A stretch of DNA of 64,000 nucleotides from Tragulus kanchil (lineage: Eukaryota; Chordata; Mammalia; Artiodactyla; Tragulidae), in assembly GCA_022376925.1 (NCBI GenBank), contig JAIOJX010000032.1, forward strand, positions 176,253,479 to 176,317,478, read 5' to 3'. Made by a program: the position numbers and the translations under genes. Below are positions 11,701 through 23,524 of this stretch, one piece after another. The notes under the pieces were generated by a model, which was not told where the DNA came from, ran no database searches, and was given only the letters and a program-made list of their open reading frames with translations. The stretch's first letter is position 1. Each line of letters starts with the position of its first letter.

Positions 11701-12844
11701 ATATCTAATCAATGTGTTAATCAAACTGAAAATTCTGAGGTCCTTAAAATGTAGCCGTGGAGAAGTGTCCACCTCTGATCACATTTGAATCTTCCCATGC
11801 CAAAGTACACACTGACAGATCACGGGCAGAAATTTCTTTTGTAGCAATAACAGGAGGAACAATTCTGGCTCAAAAACTACATTGCAAAGCAAGCTTTCAA
11901 AGGGACTTACTTTATTCTAGCTTGAAATTTAGTTGTTGGCTTATTTTTCATTTATTTGATTTTCAGTGCCTTGTCTTACATGTTACATCTATTATTTTGA
12001 TCAGCACTAATTCCATGGAACAGGGAAAGACTTTTCCCTCAAACCTAACTTCCAGGGTACAACGTATTTCAAATCACCTGTCATTGTCAGAAATGGAAGA
12101 TGGTTTCAGAGCCCTCCGTGCTCTGTGGGTGTATGTGTGTGTGTTTCCAGTTAATGGGGTCTCAGGTAATGGGACACAAATGTTCCATCCCCAACATGAA
12201 TAGGGAATCCCAAGAACTATAATCCTGTCCAAACCAGGGCACTGACTAGAGCTAGAACTCATCCTGGATTTAAGACAGGGGCAATACAGATGCAAGCCAC
12301 ATGTAATGGGGTGGGTTGGAATGAGGGCATCTCTGGTTTTGAGCTAGATCACCTTGGTCCACTCATACCTCATCTTTAAGTCACAGCAGCAGGGACACAG
12401 TAACGCATCTGTCATGAGGATCAAATGGGATGATGTGAGACAAACAACTTGGGTAATGAATAGAGGAGACTTAAAGTTCGAGGTTAAGGTCAGGGGTCAT
12501 GAAAGGCCCAGCACGAAAGCTAGGCCACCTCCACTGTTATGGAACAGAAGATGACAGGCCGTGGGCTGACAAGAATGACCCAGGTGTCCTAGTCCTTGAG
12601 GATCGGGGCATCATGTTTTCATTTTGTTGACACCAAAGAGGGATATTGGCTCTTGTTTCAGATTAAGTTAGAAAAATTTCCAGAGAAGAATTCTGACTGG
12701 TTTAGTTTCTGCCATGTGACCAATCTGCAACAAAATAAACTCTTTGAGAAACTTCAATAGAACACTGATTTGAAAGGATCAGTGTTTCTCAAAGGATGGT
12801 TTTATTCTAAGCTGACAAAATAATAAACATGCAGTTCAATTTAT
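11701..12844. other. Unassigned single-copy stretch
   Basis: Includes a 148-codon plus frame (11757-12203) without a recognised domain. The segment 12350-12450 (CTCATCTTTAAGTCACAG through GATCAAATGGGATGATGTGA) loosely resembles the MIR 3' half. No exon structure seen. Confidence 0.35.
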
Positions 12845-13000
12845 TCTTTTTGCATTTAAAAAAATTCATTTATTTTTAATTGACAGATCATTGCTCCACA
12901 GTATTGGGTTGGTTTCTGTCATACATCAACATGAACCAGCCATAGGTATACCTATGTCCCCTCCCTCGTGAGCCTCCCTCCCACCTTCTATCCCATCCTT
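12845..13000 (-). mobile_element. L1 LINE 3' UTR fragment
   Basis: Starts with a T-rich tract (the complement of a poly-A tail) and continues GTATTGGGTTGGTTTCTGTC, then CATCAACATGAACCAGCCAT and a CCTCCCTCCCACC segment. This matches the complement of the artiodactyl L1 3' UTR as I remember it. Strongly 5'-truncated and inactive. Confidence 0.7.
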
Positions 13001-13521
13001 CTCTTGATACTACAGATATTTAAGCAAACTCTTCCCTCCCCAAATACCTCCAAGAAGGCCTCTTTCTTCCTCACAATTCAAGCACAAACTATTCTCACCA
13101 TATTCAAAACAGTCCTTTCTCTACTGAGATTTTTATCTGGTAACATTATTGTCTGCTCTCTCCTAAGAGAGCATAGTCCACAAATGAGTCAGGGTCACCT
13201 GCGAGGTTCCACCTGTAGCCTGCCTTTGGAGCTTCCAATGTGAGTTTGTATGCACGATCTCATTTGATGTTTGGGCCATAGGTAAGCATATTGTAGATGT
13301 AGATAAGCCTCATAACTCATGGTTCATTGACTTTCTTAAGAGGCTTCACAAAGCTTCTAAGGAATAGAATCAGGGCTGGAACTCTGGCTATTAGCCTCAA
13401 AATCAAATTTTCTTTTAAAGGTTTTATTATCCATGTATGAACCCCTTTCCCTGCCTAGTTTGAAAGCGTGACTGCTGCTGATTAAACTTTGTCTATGAGT
13501 TAAAGGGGTTGCTGTATTGCT
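13001..13521. other. Unassigned single-copy stretch
   Basis: The part near 13020-13240 is CT-rich and resembles L2-type LINE sequence only weakly. No exon or RNA gene recognised. Confidence 0.3.
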
Positions 13522-13524
13522 GTA

Positions 13525-13715
13525 TGGGGTAAAGAATCTGCCTGCAATGCAGGAGACCTGGGTTTGATCTCTGAGTCAGGAATCTCCCTTGAAGAAGGAA
13601 ATGGCTACTCACTCCAGTATTCTTGCCCAGAGAATTCCATGGACAGAGGAGCCTGGCAGGCTATGGAGATGCAAAGAGTCGAACATGACTGAGCAACTAA
13701 AACCTTCTCTTTCAC
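13525..13715 (+). mobile_element. Bov-tA-type SINE, 5'-truncated
   Basis: Begins inside the tRNA-like part (GGGTAAAGAATCTGCCTGCA) and continues through CACTCCAGTATTCTTGCCCA to GAACATGACTGAGCAACTAA. The first 20-25 bases of the family start are missing or replaced. Confidence 0.88.
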
Positions 13716-14302
13716 TGAACTGCTGAGCCAGATGCCCTCTCTAGAGTTTTGCTTAAGGCGCTCAAGTGTGCCAGCAAAAGGTAGTCTCATGGATGCCCAA
13801 CAGGCTTTTATAACTGAACACTCACTCCTTAATTCAGAATCTGGACACTTTCTAGGAACTCAGAGAAAGTACTATCAGGCCATCAAGTTTCTACATACTG
13901 TCAAAAGCCAGTCCAAGACTTATGGGGGCTTCTTCGAGGACTATGTTGTGTGTCCAGAACTGCCACTTCTGGCATGGCCCCTCCAGACAGCTCAGTCTTG
14001 GAAGCCTATGTATTCTGGTCCTTCCCAGAGCTTCCTAACTTTGAAAAGGTTTAAATTTTATATCATCAGCTTAAATCTAATCTTACTAAGAGATAATCAG
14101 AAGCACTTACCACCTGTATGTTCAACAGGTATTCACGAAGTGCTTGTGTATATAACTGAAGTTGCCATAATAATTTTGAAATATCTTACTACAAAGGTAT
14201 CACCCCTTCCTTGTAAGTTTATCATTTTTGCTTTATATATTGTGAAAATATGCTAAGTGTTGAAATCCATTCATATTAGTTGTGCCTTCTTGATAAATTG
14301 CC
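13716..14302. other. Unassigned stretch with a 174-codon open frame
   Basis: The plus frame 13732-14256 is one of the two longest in the window and the longest one not built on a recognised repeat. Its predicted peptide starts MPSLEFCLRRSSVPAK and has a hydrophobic C-terminal third. I recognise no domain, and its length is within chance for this much sequence on six frames. Not called as a gene. Confidence 0.3.
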
Positions 14303-14304
14303 AC

Positions 14305-14524
14305 CTGTTGTGTATGTTTGCTGAATCACTTTAGTCATGTTTGACTCTGTGACCCAGCAGACTGTAGCCCTCCAGGTTCTTCTGTCCATGGGCTTCTCCA
14401 GGTAAGAACACTGGTGTGGATTGCCATGTCCTCCTCCAGGGAATCTTCCTGATCTTGGGACTGAATTTATGTCTATATTGGCAGATGGATTCTTTACCAC
14501 TAGTGCACTCTGGGAAGCCTTTAC
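14305..14524 (-). mobile_element. Bov-tA-type SINE
   Basis: Inverted SINE with CTTTAGTCATGTTTGACTCT, the TTCTCCAGGTAAGAACACTG motif and a terminal ACTCTGGGAAGCC. Minus-strand open frames here come from the SINE. Confidence 0.87.
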
Positions 14525-16930
14525 CATTTATTATCATTATATAAAAACTGCCACTATGCATAATAACCATTTTTGTCTTACATTCTATTTTTATAATATC
14601 AGTATGGTTAGTATTTGTCTGTTATATATTTTGGTATATTTCTATGTTTTCACATTAGGTATAACTTTATAAACAACATAGAGTTTATTTTTCAAGTTTT
14701 ACATGTAATATAAAGTAATATCAAGTTTTATATTTAATACTGTATTTAATAGCATTTATTTGATGTTTTTAATAAGGTCTTTTCCATGACTATTCAGTTT
14801 TCTCAAATTTTATTTTCTAGGGAATCAATTTCAAAATTTGCTAGTTCAATTGTTTTCTTCTATTGGTTTCAAATTCATATATGTATTTTTATTTTTGACA
14901 GTTACACCTGAAAATTTGGTCAAGTATACTTATAAGGTTTAAAGCTAATGGATACCTTTAAACTCTTGGTTAAAAAAAAAAATAAGAATCTCAGATATTT
15001 TGCTTCTAAAATGTTCCTATCTTCCTGAAGATTTTTTTAAAATCTAATTTAAAGCAGGATGCCAGTCATAATTTTCTCTGATACATTTGAGCTATCATAA
15101 AATAGCATTGCTTTGATTTTTTTATGGTATTTTTTGTGGTTGTGCAGTTCTTGGTTGAAAGTTGCAATCTCTCAAAACTTGAAAAATGTTTCTCCACTAT
15201 CTCATTTGCATTATTTCCATTGAGAGGTTTGTTCTCAGATGGTTGATCTTTCTTTCTGCTTCTAGAATTCTATTTGATATTCTGCATTTTTATAATGGGC
15301 CTAAATGCAAAGTTCTTCATTTCATTTTGTCTGATATGCACTGTGTTATTTATTTCTTTAATGGGTAAATGTAATTTTCTGTGAAAGCCACCTGTGTATG
15401 TTTGCTGAATCACTTTAGTCATGTTTGACTCTGTGACCCAGCAGACTGTAGCCCTCCAGGTTCTTCTGTCCATGGGCTTCTCCAGGTAAGAACACTGGTG
15501 TGGATTGCCATGTCCTCCTCCAGGAATCTTCCTGATCTTGGGACTGAATTTATGTCTATATTGGCAGATGGATTCTTTACCACTAGTGCACTCTGGGAAG
15601 CCTTTACCATTTATTATCATTATATAAAAACTGCCACTATGCATAATAACCATTTTTGTCTTACATTCTATTTTTATAATATCAGTATGGTTAGTATTTG
15701 TCTGTTATATATTTTGGTATATTTCTATGTTTTCACATTAGGTATAACTTTATAAACAACATAGAGTTTATTTTTCAAGTTTTACATGTAATATAAAGTA
15801 ATATCAAGTTTTATATTTAATACTGTATTTAATAGCATTTATTTGATGTTTTTAATAAGGTCTTTTCCATGACTATTCAGTTTTCTCAAATTTTATTTTC
15901 TAGGGAATCAATTTCAAAATTTGCTAGTTCAATTGTTTTCTTCTATTGGTTTCAAATTCATATATGTATTTTTATTTTTGACAGTTACACCTGAAAATTT
16001 GGTCAAGTATACTTATAAGGTTTAAAGCTAATGGATACCTTTAAACTCTTGGTTAAAAAAAAAAATAAGAATCTCAGATATTTTGCTTCTAAAATGTTCC
16101 TATCTTCCTGAAGATTTTTTTAAAATCTAATTTAAAGCAGGATGCCAGTCATAATTTTCTCTGATACATTTGAGCTATCATAAAATAGCATTGCTTTGAT
16201 TTTTTTATGGTATTTTTTGTGGTTGTGCAGTTCTTGGTTGAAAGTTGCAATCTCTCAAAACTTGAAAAATGTTTCTCCACTATCTCATTTGCATTATTTC
16301 CATTGAGAGGTTTGTTCTCAGATGGTTGATCTTTTTCTTTCTGCTTCTAGAATTCTATTTGATATTCTGCATTTTTATAATGGGCCTAAATGCAAAGTTC
16401 TTCATTTCATTTTGTCTGATATGCACTGTGTTTTATCTTTTTATTATTTCTTTTCTACAACTGTTTTCAATGTTTTTCATTTTCTTGCCTCTTTTTCAAA
16501 TATTCTAAATTGTTCTTCTGATTTACCATTGTGATTCCAGATTGTCTTTTCCATTTGTGTCTCGTCCATTTGTGTTTAACCCATTCATGAGGTTTCAGAA
16601 TTTAAAAATTTTATTTATAAATAGACTAATGTTTATTTTTTTTCAATTCTATCTGCACATTTGATTGAATTTTATCTTTTTTTAAGCTTGTTTAATTTTC
16701 TTAAACATTTCACACAGAGTTATTTTACATCACATGTACAGCTCTGTATACATGGATACAGGAGCTGCATTGATCTCCAGAAAGGAATTTCAGTTGCTCT
16801 TTCTGAGTGTCAGAGGATGTTACAGACTGTAGAATTTCTGGCTCCTTATAAGCTTTCTGGTTCAAGGTGTAGCTCAGGCTGAGCTCTTCCATCATACTAG
16901 TGTCTAGACTCTAGACTTGTAGATTCCTCA
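14525..16930. other. AT-rich sequence, possibly very old L1 3' region
   Basis: AT-rich sequence with long T runs (for example TTTTTTATGGTATTTTTTGT) duplicated by D5 and D6. The texture, including the T-rich stretch at 16430-16700, resembles a decayed L1 3' untranslated region, but I cannot name a family. Several 60-85-codon Phe/Leu/Ile-rich frames are expected by chance in T-rich DNA. Confidence 0.3.
15390..15608 (-). mobile_element. Bov-tA-type SINE, second copy
   Basis: Copy of the SINE at 14305-14524 made by D5. Confidence 0.87.
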
Positions 16931-18264
16931 ATGCAGACATGTCAAATTCCTTGTTCAAATCTCAGCTCAGTCATCTTTTGTGTGCTTGTTTGTTTTTAAA
17001 TGTCTCTAACATTCTATCAAGTCTAGAAAAGCATAGCAGTTATGTTTATTTGTATTCCTGTTATTGACTCCTTAGAGAAGAAAATGGCAATCCCCTCCAG
17101 TATTCTTGCCTAGAAAGTCCCGTGGACAGGAGCCATGGCAGGTTACAGTCCACAGGTTTGCAGAGAGCTGACATGACCCACAGGTTTCATCAACGGATCA
17201 AAATATTTAATTTTCTAATTTAAAGCAGGATGCCAGTCATAATTTTCTCTGATTTGAGCTATCATAAAATAGCATTGCTTTGATTTTTTTATGGTATTTT
17301 TTGTGGTTGTGCAGTTCTTGGTTGAAAGTTGCAATCTCTCAAAACTTGAAAAATGTTTCTCCACTATCTCATTTGCATTATTTCCATTGAGAGGTTTGTT
17401 CTCAGATGGTTGATCTTTTTCTTTCTGCTTCTAGAATTCTATTTGATATTCTGCATTTTTATAATGGGCCTAAATGCAAAGTTCTTCATTTCATTTTGTC
17501 TGATATGCACTGTGTTTTATCTTTTTATTATTTCTTTTCTACAACTGTTTTCAATGTTTTTCATTTTCTTGCCTCTTTTCAAATATTCTAAATTGTTCTT
17601 CTGATTTACCATTGTGATTCCAGATTGTCTTTTCCATTTGTGTCTCGTCCATTTGTGTTTAACCCATTCATGAGGTTTCAGAATTTAAAAATTTTATTTA
17701 TAAATAGACTAATGTTTATTTTTTTTCAATTCTATCTGCACATTTGATTGAATTTTATCTTTTTTTAAGCTTGTTTAATTTTCTTAAACATTTCACACAG
17801 AGTTATTTTACATCACATGTACAGCTCTGTATACATGGATACAGGAGCTGCATTGATCTCCAGAAAGGAATTTCAGTTGCTCTTTCTGAGTGTCAGAGGA
17901 TGTTACAGACTGTAGAATTTCTGGCTCCTTATAAGCTTTCTGGTTCAAGGTGTAGCTCAGGCTGAGCTCTTCCATCATACTAGTGTCTAGACTCTAGACT
18001 TGTAGATTCCTCAATGCAGACATGTCAAATTCCTTGTTCAAATCTCAGCTCAGTCATCTTTTTGTGTGCTTGTTTGTTTTTAAATGTCTCTAACATTCTA
18101 TCAAGTCTAGAAAAGCATAGCAGTTATGTTTATTTGTATTCCTGTTATTGACTCCTTAGAGAAGAAAATGGCAATCCCCTCCAGTATTCTTGCCTAGAAA
18201 GTCCCGTGGACAGGAGCCATGGCAGGTTACAGTCCACAGGTTTGCAGAGAGCTGACATGACCCA
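16126..18264 (+). repeat. D6: direct duplication, offset 1,083-1,088
   Basis: Copy A is 16126-17180 and copy B 17214-18264. Copy B lacks five bases found in copy A (ATACATTTG near 16163 becomes ATTTG near 17251) and one T near 17578. Copy A overlaps D5 copy B, so the stretch near 15043-15348 occurs three times. Confidence 0.92.
17073..17180 (+). mobile_element. Bov-tA-type SINE 3' part, cut by D6 junction
   Basis: 5'-truncated SINE (GAGAAGAAAATGGCAATCCC, CCAGTATTCTTGCCTAGAAA) interrupted at the D6 breakpoint. The complete versions lie at 18156-18275 and 19248-19367. Confidence 0.8.
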
Positions 18265-18275
18265 AGTGACTGAGC
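18156..18275 (+). mobile_element. Bov-tA-type SINE 3' part
   Basis: 5'-truncated SINE ending GACATGACCCAAGTGACTGA. Same insertion as 17073-17180, seen again through D6. Confidence 0.82.
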
Positions 18276-19108
18276 ATCTTGATTTCCAGTCAACCCGAGA
18301 TCTGGTAGTGTTTCAGCCAAGACGTTCTTCTGATCATTGACTTGATGTACTACCGGGAACCCGCTTGCTGGAATCATGTTTGGAGGACATTGTCTGCTCA
18401 GTCATTCAGTGCTTCTAGACTTCCAAATAATGACAATAAAAACAGTAATGATAGCAACAACTGTATACTGAGAATTTACAAGACATCAGAGACCTTGGTA
18501 AACATAAATGCCTCTGGTTCTCTGAACATGATGAGGAAGCTGTATTTCTGAGAGTAAAGCAAAGAGCAAATGATGTTTGCCATAAATCTACTTTACAGAG
18601 GACTGGGGCTGAAAGGAGACTGGCATAGTATTCTGCACATTTAAAACTATGTCATGATATATCTCAATTCCAAAATGTAAAATTATATAAAAAATTATGA
18701 AAAATACTTTTAGAATTCACAGCTTAAAGTATATGAATTTACCCCAAGGAGCTGATCTTAATCCTCTTTGCCAACAATGAACATTGCATGACTGATTGTA
18801 CTTCTGCTTCATCTGGAACATTAGAAAGCTCTGGAAGAAATTAGAAAGTCAACTTAGTCACTCTAGGTTTGAAATATTATTCACATTCCCTGCTCTAGTC
18901 ATAACATTCTAGCTGCACGTGTGTTTAGTTGTATATCCACTATATTATTTTTATTGCAACCATTTTAAGAATGGACAAATCATTAAAAAATGAAAATTAA
19001 ACATAGTAGTTACATTGTTGCTTTGTGGAAAGGGCTTAAGTTCTGCAGATTTTGTTTTCAGAACAAACACAGGATTACGTTTTTACATTGATTTGCTTAT
19101 GTTGAACA
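18276..19108. other. Unassigned sequence (repeated to 20169)
   Basis: The part near 18440-18640 loosely resembles a MIR-type element. Nothing else recognised. Confidence 0.3.
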
Positions 19109-19247
19109 TGCAGACATGTCAAATTCCTTGTTCAAATCTCAGCTCAGTCATCTTTTGTGTGCTTGTTTGTTTTAAATGTCTCTAACATTCTATCAAGTCT
19201 AGAAAAGCATAGCAGTTATGTTTATTTGTATTCCTGTTATTGACTCC

Positions 19248-19367
19248 TTAGAGAAGAAAATGGCAATCCCCTCCAGTATTCTTGCCTAGAAAGTCCCGTG
19301 GACAGGAGCCATGGCAGGTTACAGTCCACAGGTTTGCAGAGAGCTGACATGACCCAAGTGACTGAGC
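19248..19367 (+). mobile_element. Bov-tA-type SINE 3' part, third copy
   Basis: Same insertion as 18156-18275, repeated by D7. Confidence 0.82.
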
Positions 19368-20169
19368 ATCTTGATTTCCAGTCAACCCGAGATCTGGTAG
19401 TGTTTCAGCCAAGACGTTCTTCTGATCATTGACTTGATGTACTACCGGGAACCCGCTTGCTGGAATCATATTTGGAGGACATTGTCTGCTCAGTCATTCA
19501 GTGCTTCTAGACTTCCAAATAATGACAATAAAAACAGTAATGATAGCAACAACTGTATACTGAGAATTTACAAGACATCAGAGACCTTGGTAAACATAAA
19601 TGCCTCTGGTTCTCTGAACATGATGAGGAAGCTGTATTTCTGAGAGTAAAGCAAAGAGCAAATGATGTTTGCCATAAATCTACTTTACAGAGGACTGGGG
19701 CTGAAAGGAGACTGGCATAGTATTCTGCACATTTAAAACTATGTCATGATATATCTCAATTCCAAAATGTAAAATTATATAAAAACTTATGAAAAAATAC
19801 TTTTAGAATTCACAGCTTAAAGTATATGAATTTACCCCAAGGAGCTGATCTTAATCCTCTTTGCCAACAATGAACATTGCATGACTGATTGTACTTCTGC
19901 TTCATCTGGAACATTAGAAAGCTCTGGAAGAAATTAGAAAGTCAACTTAGTCACTCTAGGTTTGAAATATTATTCACATTCCCTGCTCTAGTCATAACAT
20001 TCTAGCTGCACGTGTGTTTAGTTGTATATCCACTATATTATTTTTATTGCAACCATTTTAAGAATGGACAAATCATTAAAAAATGAAAATTAAACATAGT
20101 AGTTACATTGTTGCTTTGTGGAAAGGGCTTAAGTTCTGCAGATTTTGTTTTCAGAACAAACACAGGATT

Positions 20170-20432
20170 CTAGCTGGTCAAATATCCTTATCATATACTA
20201 CTTGTGCATCCTTTTTGGAGGATGAGTTATCTTGTAGTACTAGGCAACAACAACAAAAACTTAATGACAGCAAATGCAATCTGGCTAACATTAGAAATCT
20301 TACAAAGTATTTTTCTCCAATTTGTTCTTCACTCAAAGCAATATTTTCTGGGTCCATTGATTTCTATACATTGTTGGGCTGAGAAAACAGAAACACTGAT
20401 GCTCTGGACCTCTCCAGTGTTTCAAGACTGAT
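20170..20432. other. Unassigned single-copy sequence
   Basis: Short stretch after D7. The 99-codon frame starting at 20083 crosses the D7 copy boundary and has no recognised domain. Confidence 0.35.
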
Positions 20433-20876
20433 TGGTACATTAGTCAGTGTTCTCTGGAGAAATAGAACCAATTCATTATATAGAATTGACTCATGTGTGA
20501 TTGTGAAAACCAAGTGCCTACAAGCTCTTGACCCAGGAAAGTTGATGGTTTAGTTCTGAGAACCAGAGGCCAGTGGTATGAATCCAAGTTGAGGGCAGAA
20601 GAAGGCTGGTGTTCCACTCGAAGAGTCAAACGAAGAAAGAAAATCTCACCTTCCTCTACATTCTACCCCAGCCCTTGGTTGATTGAGATGATGCTCACTT
20701 ACATTGCCCATATACACAGGGAAAGCTACCTTCCTATTATTGGTAGTCTTACTCAGACTACCAATTTCAACACTAATCTCTTTTGGAAGCATCTTCACAA
20801 ATAGACCCAGAAATAATATTTAACTGGTGCATCCTGTGTTCCCATTGAGCTGACACATAAAATTAATCATCATGGC
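20433..20876 (-). mobile_element. Old mammalian interspersed repeat, LTR-like
   Basis: Runs from TTAGTCAGTGTTCTCTGGAG, through GACCCAGGAAAGTTGATGG and TTGATTGAGATGATGCTCAC, to GAGCTGACACATAAAATTAA. The order matches a common mammalian repeat whose complement starts near TTAATTTTATGTGTCAGCTC. I do not assign the family. Highly diverged, no coding content. Confidence 0.55.
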
Positions 20877-21011
20877 CAGAAAGTAGGAGAGAGAGAAAGT
20901 GCCACCTCAGTAAAACAAAACTTCTTTCTCCCTTTTACCTCTTACTTTATTGGAAGGAATATTGATCATTGCTTCTGTTCCAACTCTCCATAAGAGGTGG
21001 TGCGGGGTGGG

Positions 21012-21056
21012 GAGAGAGAAAGAGAGAGACAGAGAGTAAAAGAGATAGAAAGAAAG
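21012..21056. repeat. GA-rich low-complexity tract
   Basis: Imperfect (GA)n/(GAAA)n purine run on the plus strand. Confidence 0.85.
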
Positions 21057-21159
21057 AATCCTGTCATTGTGATAACATGGAATGACCTTGAGGGCAATAG
21101 ATTCCGATTCTATGAATACATACTACTTTATTTTTGAAGATTTCTCTATTATTTTCCTA

Positions 21160-21640
21160 TGTCTTCTGTTAAAAAAAAATGTCACACACTTATTGACTTA
21201 AAACAGTACAAACATTATTTTTAAATTGTGAAGGTTAAAAGTTCAATATGCATCTTATTGATGTAAACTTAGGATGTCAGCAGGATTGTATGCTTTATGG
21301 AGACTCTAGGGGCAGACTATTTCTTTGATCTTTCTGATTTCTAGAGGTTACCCATACTCCTTGGCTCATGGCCTCTTCCTCTGTCTTCAAAGCCAGCATT
21401 ATAACCTCTCCAACTCCCTTGTTCTGCTTTTATTTACACATCTCCTCTGATTCTGACCCTTCTGGCCTTCCTCTTATAAAGACACTTGTGATGACATTGA
21501 GCTCATCTGGATAATGCAGAATAATCTCCCCATCTCAGCATCCTTAATTTCATGACATCTGCAAAGTTCTTTATTCCATATAAGGTAACATATCTACAGT
21601 TCAAGAAGATTAGGGTATAAACATTTTGTGGATCATTTCT
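21160..21640 (-). mobile_element. MLT1-like MaLR LTR
   Basis: Read on the minus strand this follows the MLT1 LTR order: complement of AAGGTAACATATCTACAGTT, complement of GACATCTGCAAAGTTCTTTA, the CTTATAAAGACACTTGTGAT block, and an A-rich end corresponding to the LTR polyadenylation region. A solitary, decayed LTR of a non-autonomous ERVL-MaLR element. Confidence 0.6.
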
Positions 21641-22130
21641 CTATTGACTCAACTCTGCAAGAACCAAATGATCCCAGAGGTTCATGTGGAGCCAGATCTT
21701 GAGACAGACTTGTCTGGAACCCAAGGTAGAGAAATATGGTGGAGTGAAATATGGTGTTGTGATCCTGTCATCAGGCTTTGTAGGTGACTCAGATGGGTCT
21801 TATGTTCTAAACCTGTATTTCCTCCAAAGGTACAAGGAATGAATTTGGGGTGACTTCATATTTAATGCAAGCATGATAAATCAGCAAATGCCCTTACTTC
21901 TTATTCATAAGCAAAGGTCACCTATGGCTAACCCAGCAAAAAATTTACCCAATTTATTCTTTTTTCAGGGCCTCAAGGCTCAACTGCACATTATCCTGTG
22001 TCTGTGTTTATTTGTGTTTAATGTCAGCACTTGTCATTTTCTGAAATGAGCTGGTTTTTATTTGTTTGCTTTCTAAACTTCCTGCCTCCTTTCAAACATT
22101 GCCTGATTCAACAAATATGCACTGGATAAA
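21641..22130. other. Unassigned sequence
   Basis: Single-copy to 21900, then within D8 copy A. No repeat family, exon or RNA gene recognised. Confidence 0.35.
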
Positions 22131-22241
22131 TGGATGGAAGGACTGAATGGATGGATGGATGGGTAGGTCAATGGATGGATGGATGAATGGGTGGAAGGGT
22201 GAGTGGGTGGATGGGCAGATGGGTGGGTGGATGGATGGATG
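22131..22241 (+). repeat. Imperfect (GGAT)n array
   Basis: Tetranucleotide array of GGAT/GGGT units with point changes. Likely length-polymorphic. Confidence 0.92.
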
Positions 22242-22274
22242 TCTAGATATTATGTTTAACAGGAGGCTATCTCA

Positions 22275-22440
22275 GCATTTCACACATCTTAAGAGTTAAA
22301 ATTGTTATGTCTCTGCAAAGCAAGTACTATATGATTACTCTCACATTACCAATAAGGAATGGAGACTGGGAGAGACTACAAGGTCACACACAAGGGCAGG
22401 TGTGGGATTAGAACCCAGGAATTCTAGTCTGGAATCATGA
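22275..22440 (+). mobile_element. MIR SINE
   Basis: Mammalian-wide MIR fragment: ATCTTAAGAGTTAAAATTGT, a GGAATGGAGACTGGGAGAGA segment matching the 'gaaactgaggcacagagag' part, AAGGTCACACACAAGGGCAG and GATTAGAACCCAGGAATTCT. Confidence 0.72.
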
Positions 22441-22541
22441 AGAACTTCACCCTGGCAAAGTGCTGGGCAGATCCTGGATTCATAGCTAACATTTCCATAG
22501 GGTAATTTGTAAATGCAGTTCCTTTCTGAGAGGGAGTATTG

Positions 22542-22984
22542 TTAAAACTTCCACTCTCCTGTCTGCTCTGCTTTCTTCTCAGACTTTAATTTCAGTCTAA
22601 TCCAATTTAGCAGCACAGAGCATCTCCTGGGAAATGGGTTTATATGTATCGATAGATCGCATAGCCCAGAGCTCACCCACTTGCTTTCCCCGGCCACATA
22701 GGACTCAATAGGGAACTGAGGATTTTGTGGATGGATATTGGAAAAGGTGAAAGGATGTGTTCCTTGCCTAAAAGAAATTGAGTCTGAGATGGACACATAG
22801 GAAAAAAGGGAAATAAAAACACTGGACGTGAATTCACTATCCATGCTAGCACACGTTAAACATCTCCCCTTACACTGAGATCCAGATTTACACTGGAAAG
22901 TAGCCCTTAAACTCATCATCTCATTGAATTACCCTGAGATAATTTATTGGCCCTTAGAACATCTCAAGATGTCAGCAACCTTAC
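22542..22984. other. Unassigned sequence with a recurring 125-codon frame
   Basis: The minus-strand frame 22542-22919 recurs intact at 23626-24003 and partially at 24916-25134. No domain recognised. The repetition comes from D8 and D9, not from a gene family. Confidence 0.4.
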
Positions 22985-23214
22985 TTATTCATAAGCAAAG
23001 GTCACCTATGGCTAACCCAGCAAAAAATTTACCCAATTTATTCTTTTTTCAGGGCCTCAAGGCTCAACTGCACATTATCCTGTGTCTGTGTTTATTTGTG
23101 TTTAATGTCAGCACTTGTCATTTTCTGAAATGAGCTGGTTTTTATTTGTTTGCTTTCTAAACTTCCTGCCTCCTTTCAAACATTGCCTGATTCAACAAAT
23201 ATGCACTGGATAAA

Positions 23215-23325
23215 TGGATGGAAGGACTGAATGGATGGATGGATGGGTAGGTCAATGGATGGATGGATGAATGGGTGGAAGGGTGAGTGGGTGGATGGGC
23301 AGATGGGTGGGTGGATGGATGGATG
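23215..23325 (+). repeat. Imperfect (GGAT)n array, second copy
   Basis: Copy of 22131-22241 by D8. I see the same unit count and interruptions, which is unexpected for two independently evolving microsatellites. Confidence 0.92.
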
Positions 23326-23358
23326 TCTAGATATTATGTTTAACAGGAGGCTATCTCA

Positions 23359-23524
23359 GCATTTCACACATCTTAAGAGTTAAAATTGTTATGTCTCTGC
23401 AAAGCAAGTACTATATGATTACTCTCACATTACCAATAAGGAATGGAGACTGGGAGAGACTACAAGGTCACACACAAGGGCAGGTGTGGGATTAGAACCC
23501 AGGAATTCTAGTCTGGAATCATGA
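23359..23524 (+). mobile_element. MIR SINE, second copy
   Basis: Copy of the MIR at 22275-22440 through D8. Confidence 0.72.

Larger units (their letters stand above)
14303..16431 (+). repeat. D5: direct duplication, offset 1,083-1,084
   Basis: Copy A is about 14303-15348 and copy B about 15389-16431. Forty unmatched bases (15349-15388) separate them. Differences are single bases in homopolymers, for example one fewer G near 15524 and two extra T near 16334. Confidence 0.92.
18015..20169 (+). repeat. D7: direct duplication, offset 1,092-1,094
   Basis: Copy A is 18015-19076 and copy B 19109-20169. Differences are one T fewer near 19153, a transition (G at 18378, A at 19470), and small changes near 18690 and 19783. 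Its left end overlaps D6 copy B, so TGCAGACATGTCAAATTCC occurs at 16932, 18015 and 19109. Confidence 0.92.

Noticed and set aside
21160..21640. Full endogenous retrovirus
   Set aside because: Only a solitary MaLR-type LTR is visible; no internal gag/pol-like sequence or second LTR nearby.
22131..22241. CRISPR-like array
   Set aside because: Units are 4-base microsatellite repeats without spacers, and the genome is mammalian.
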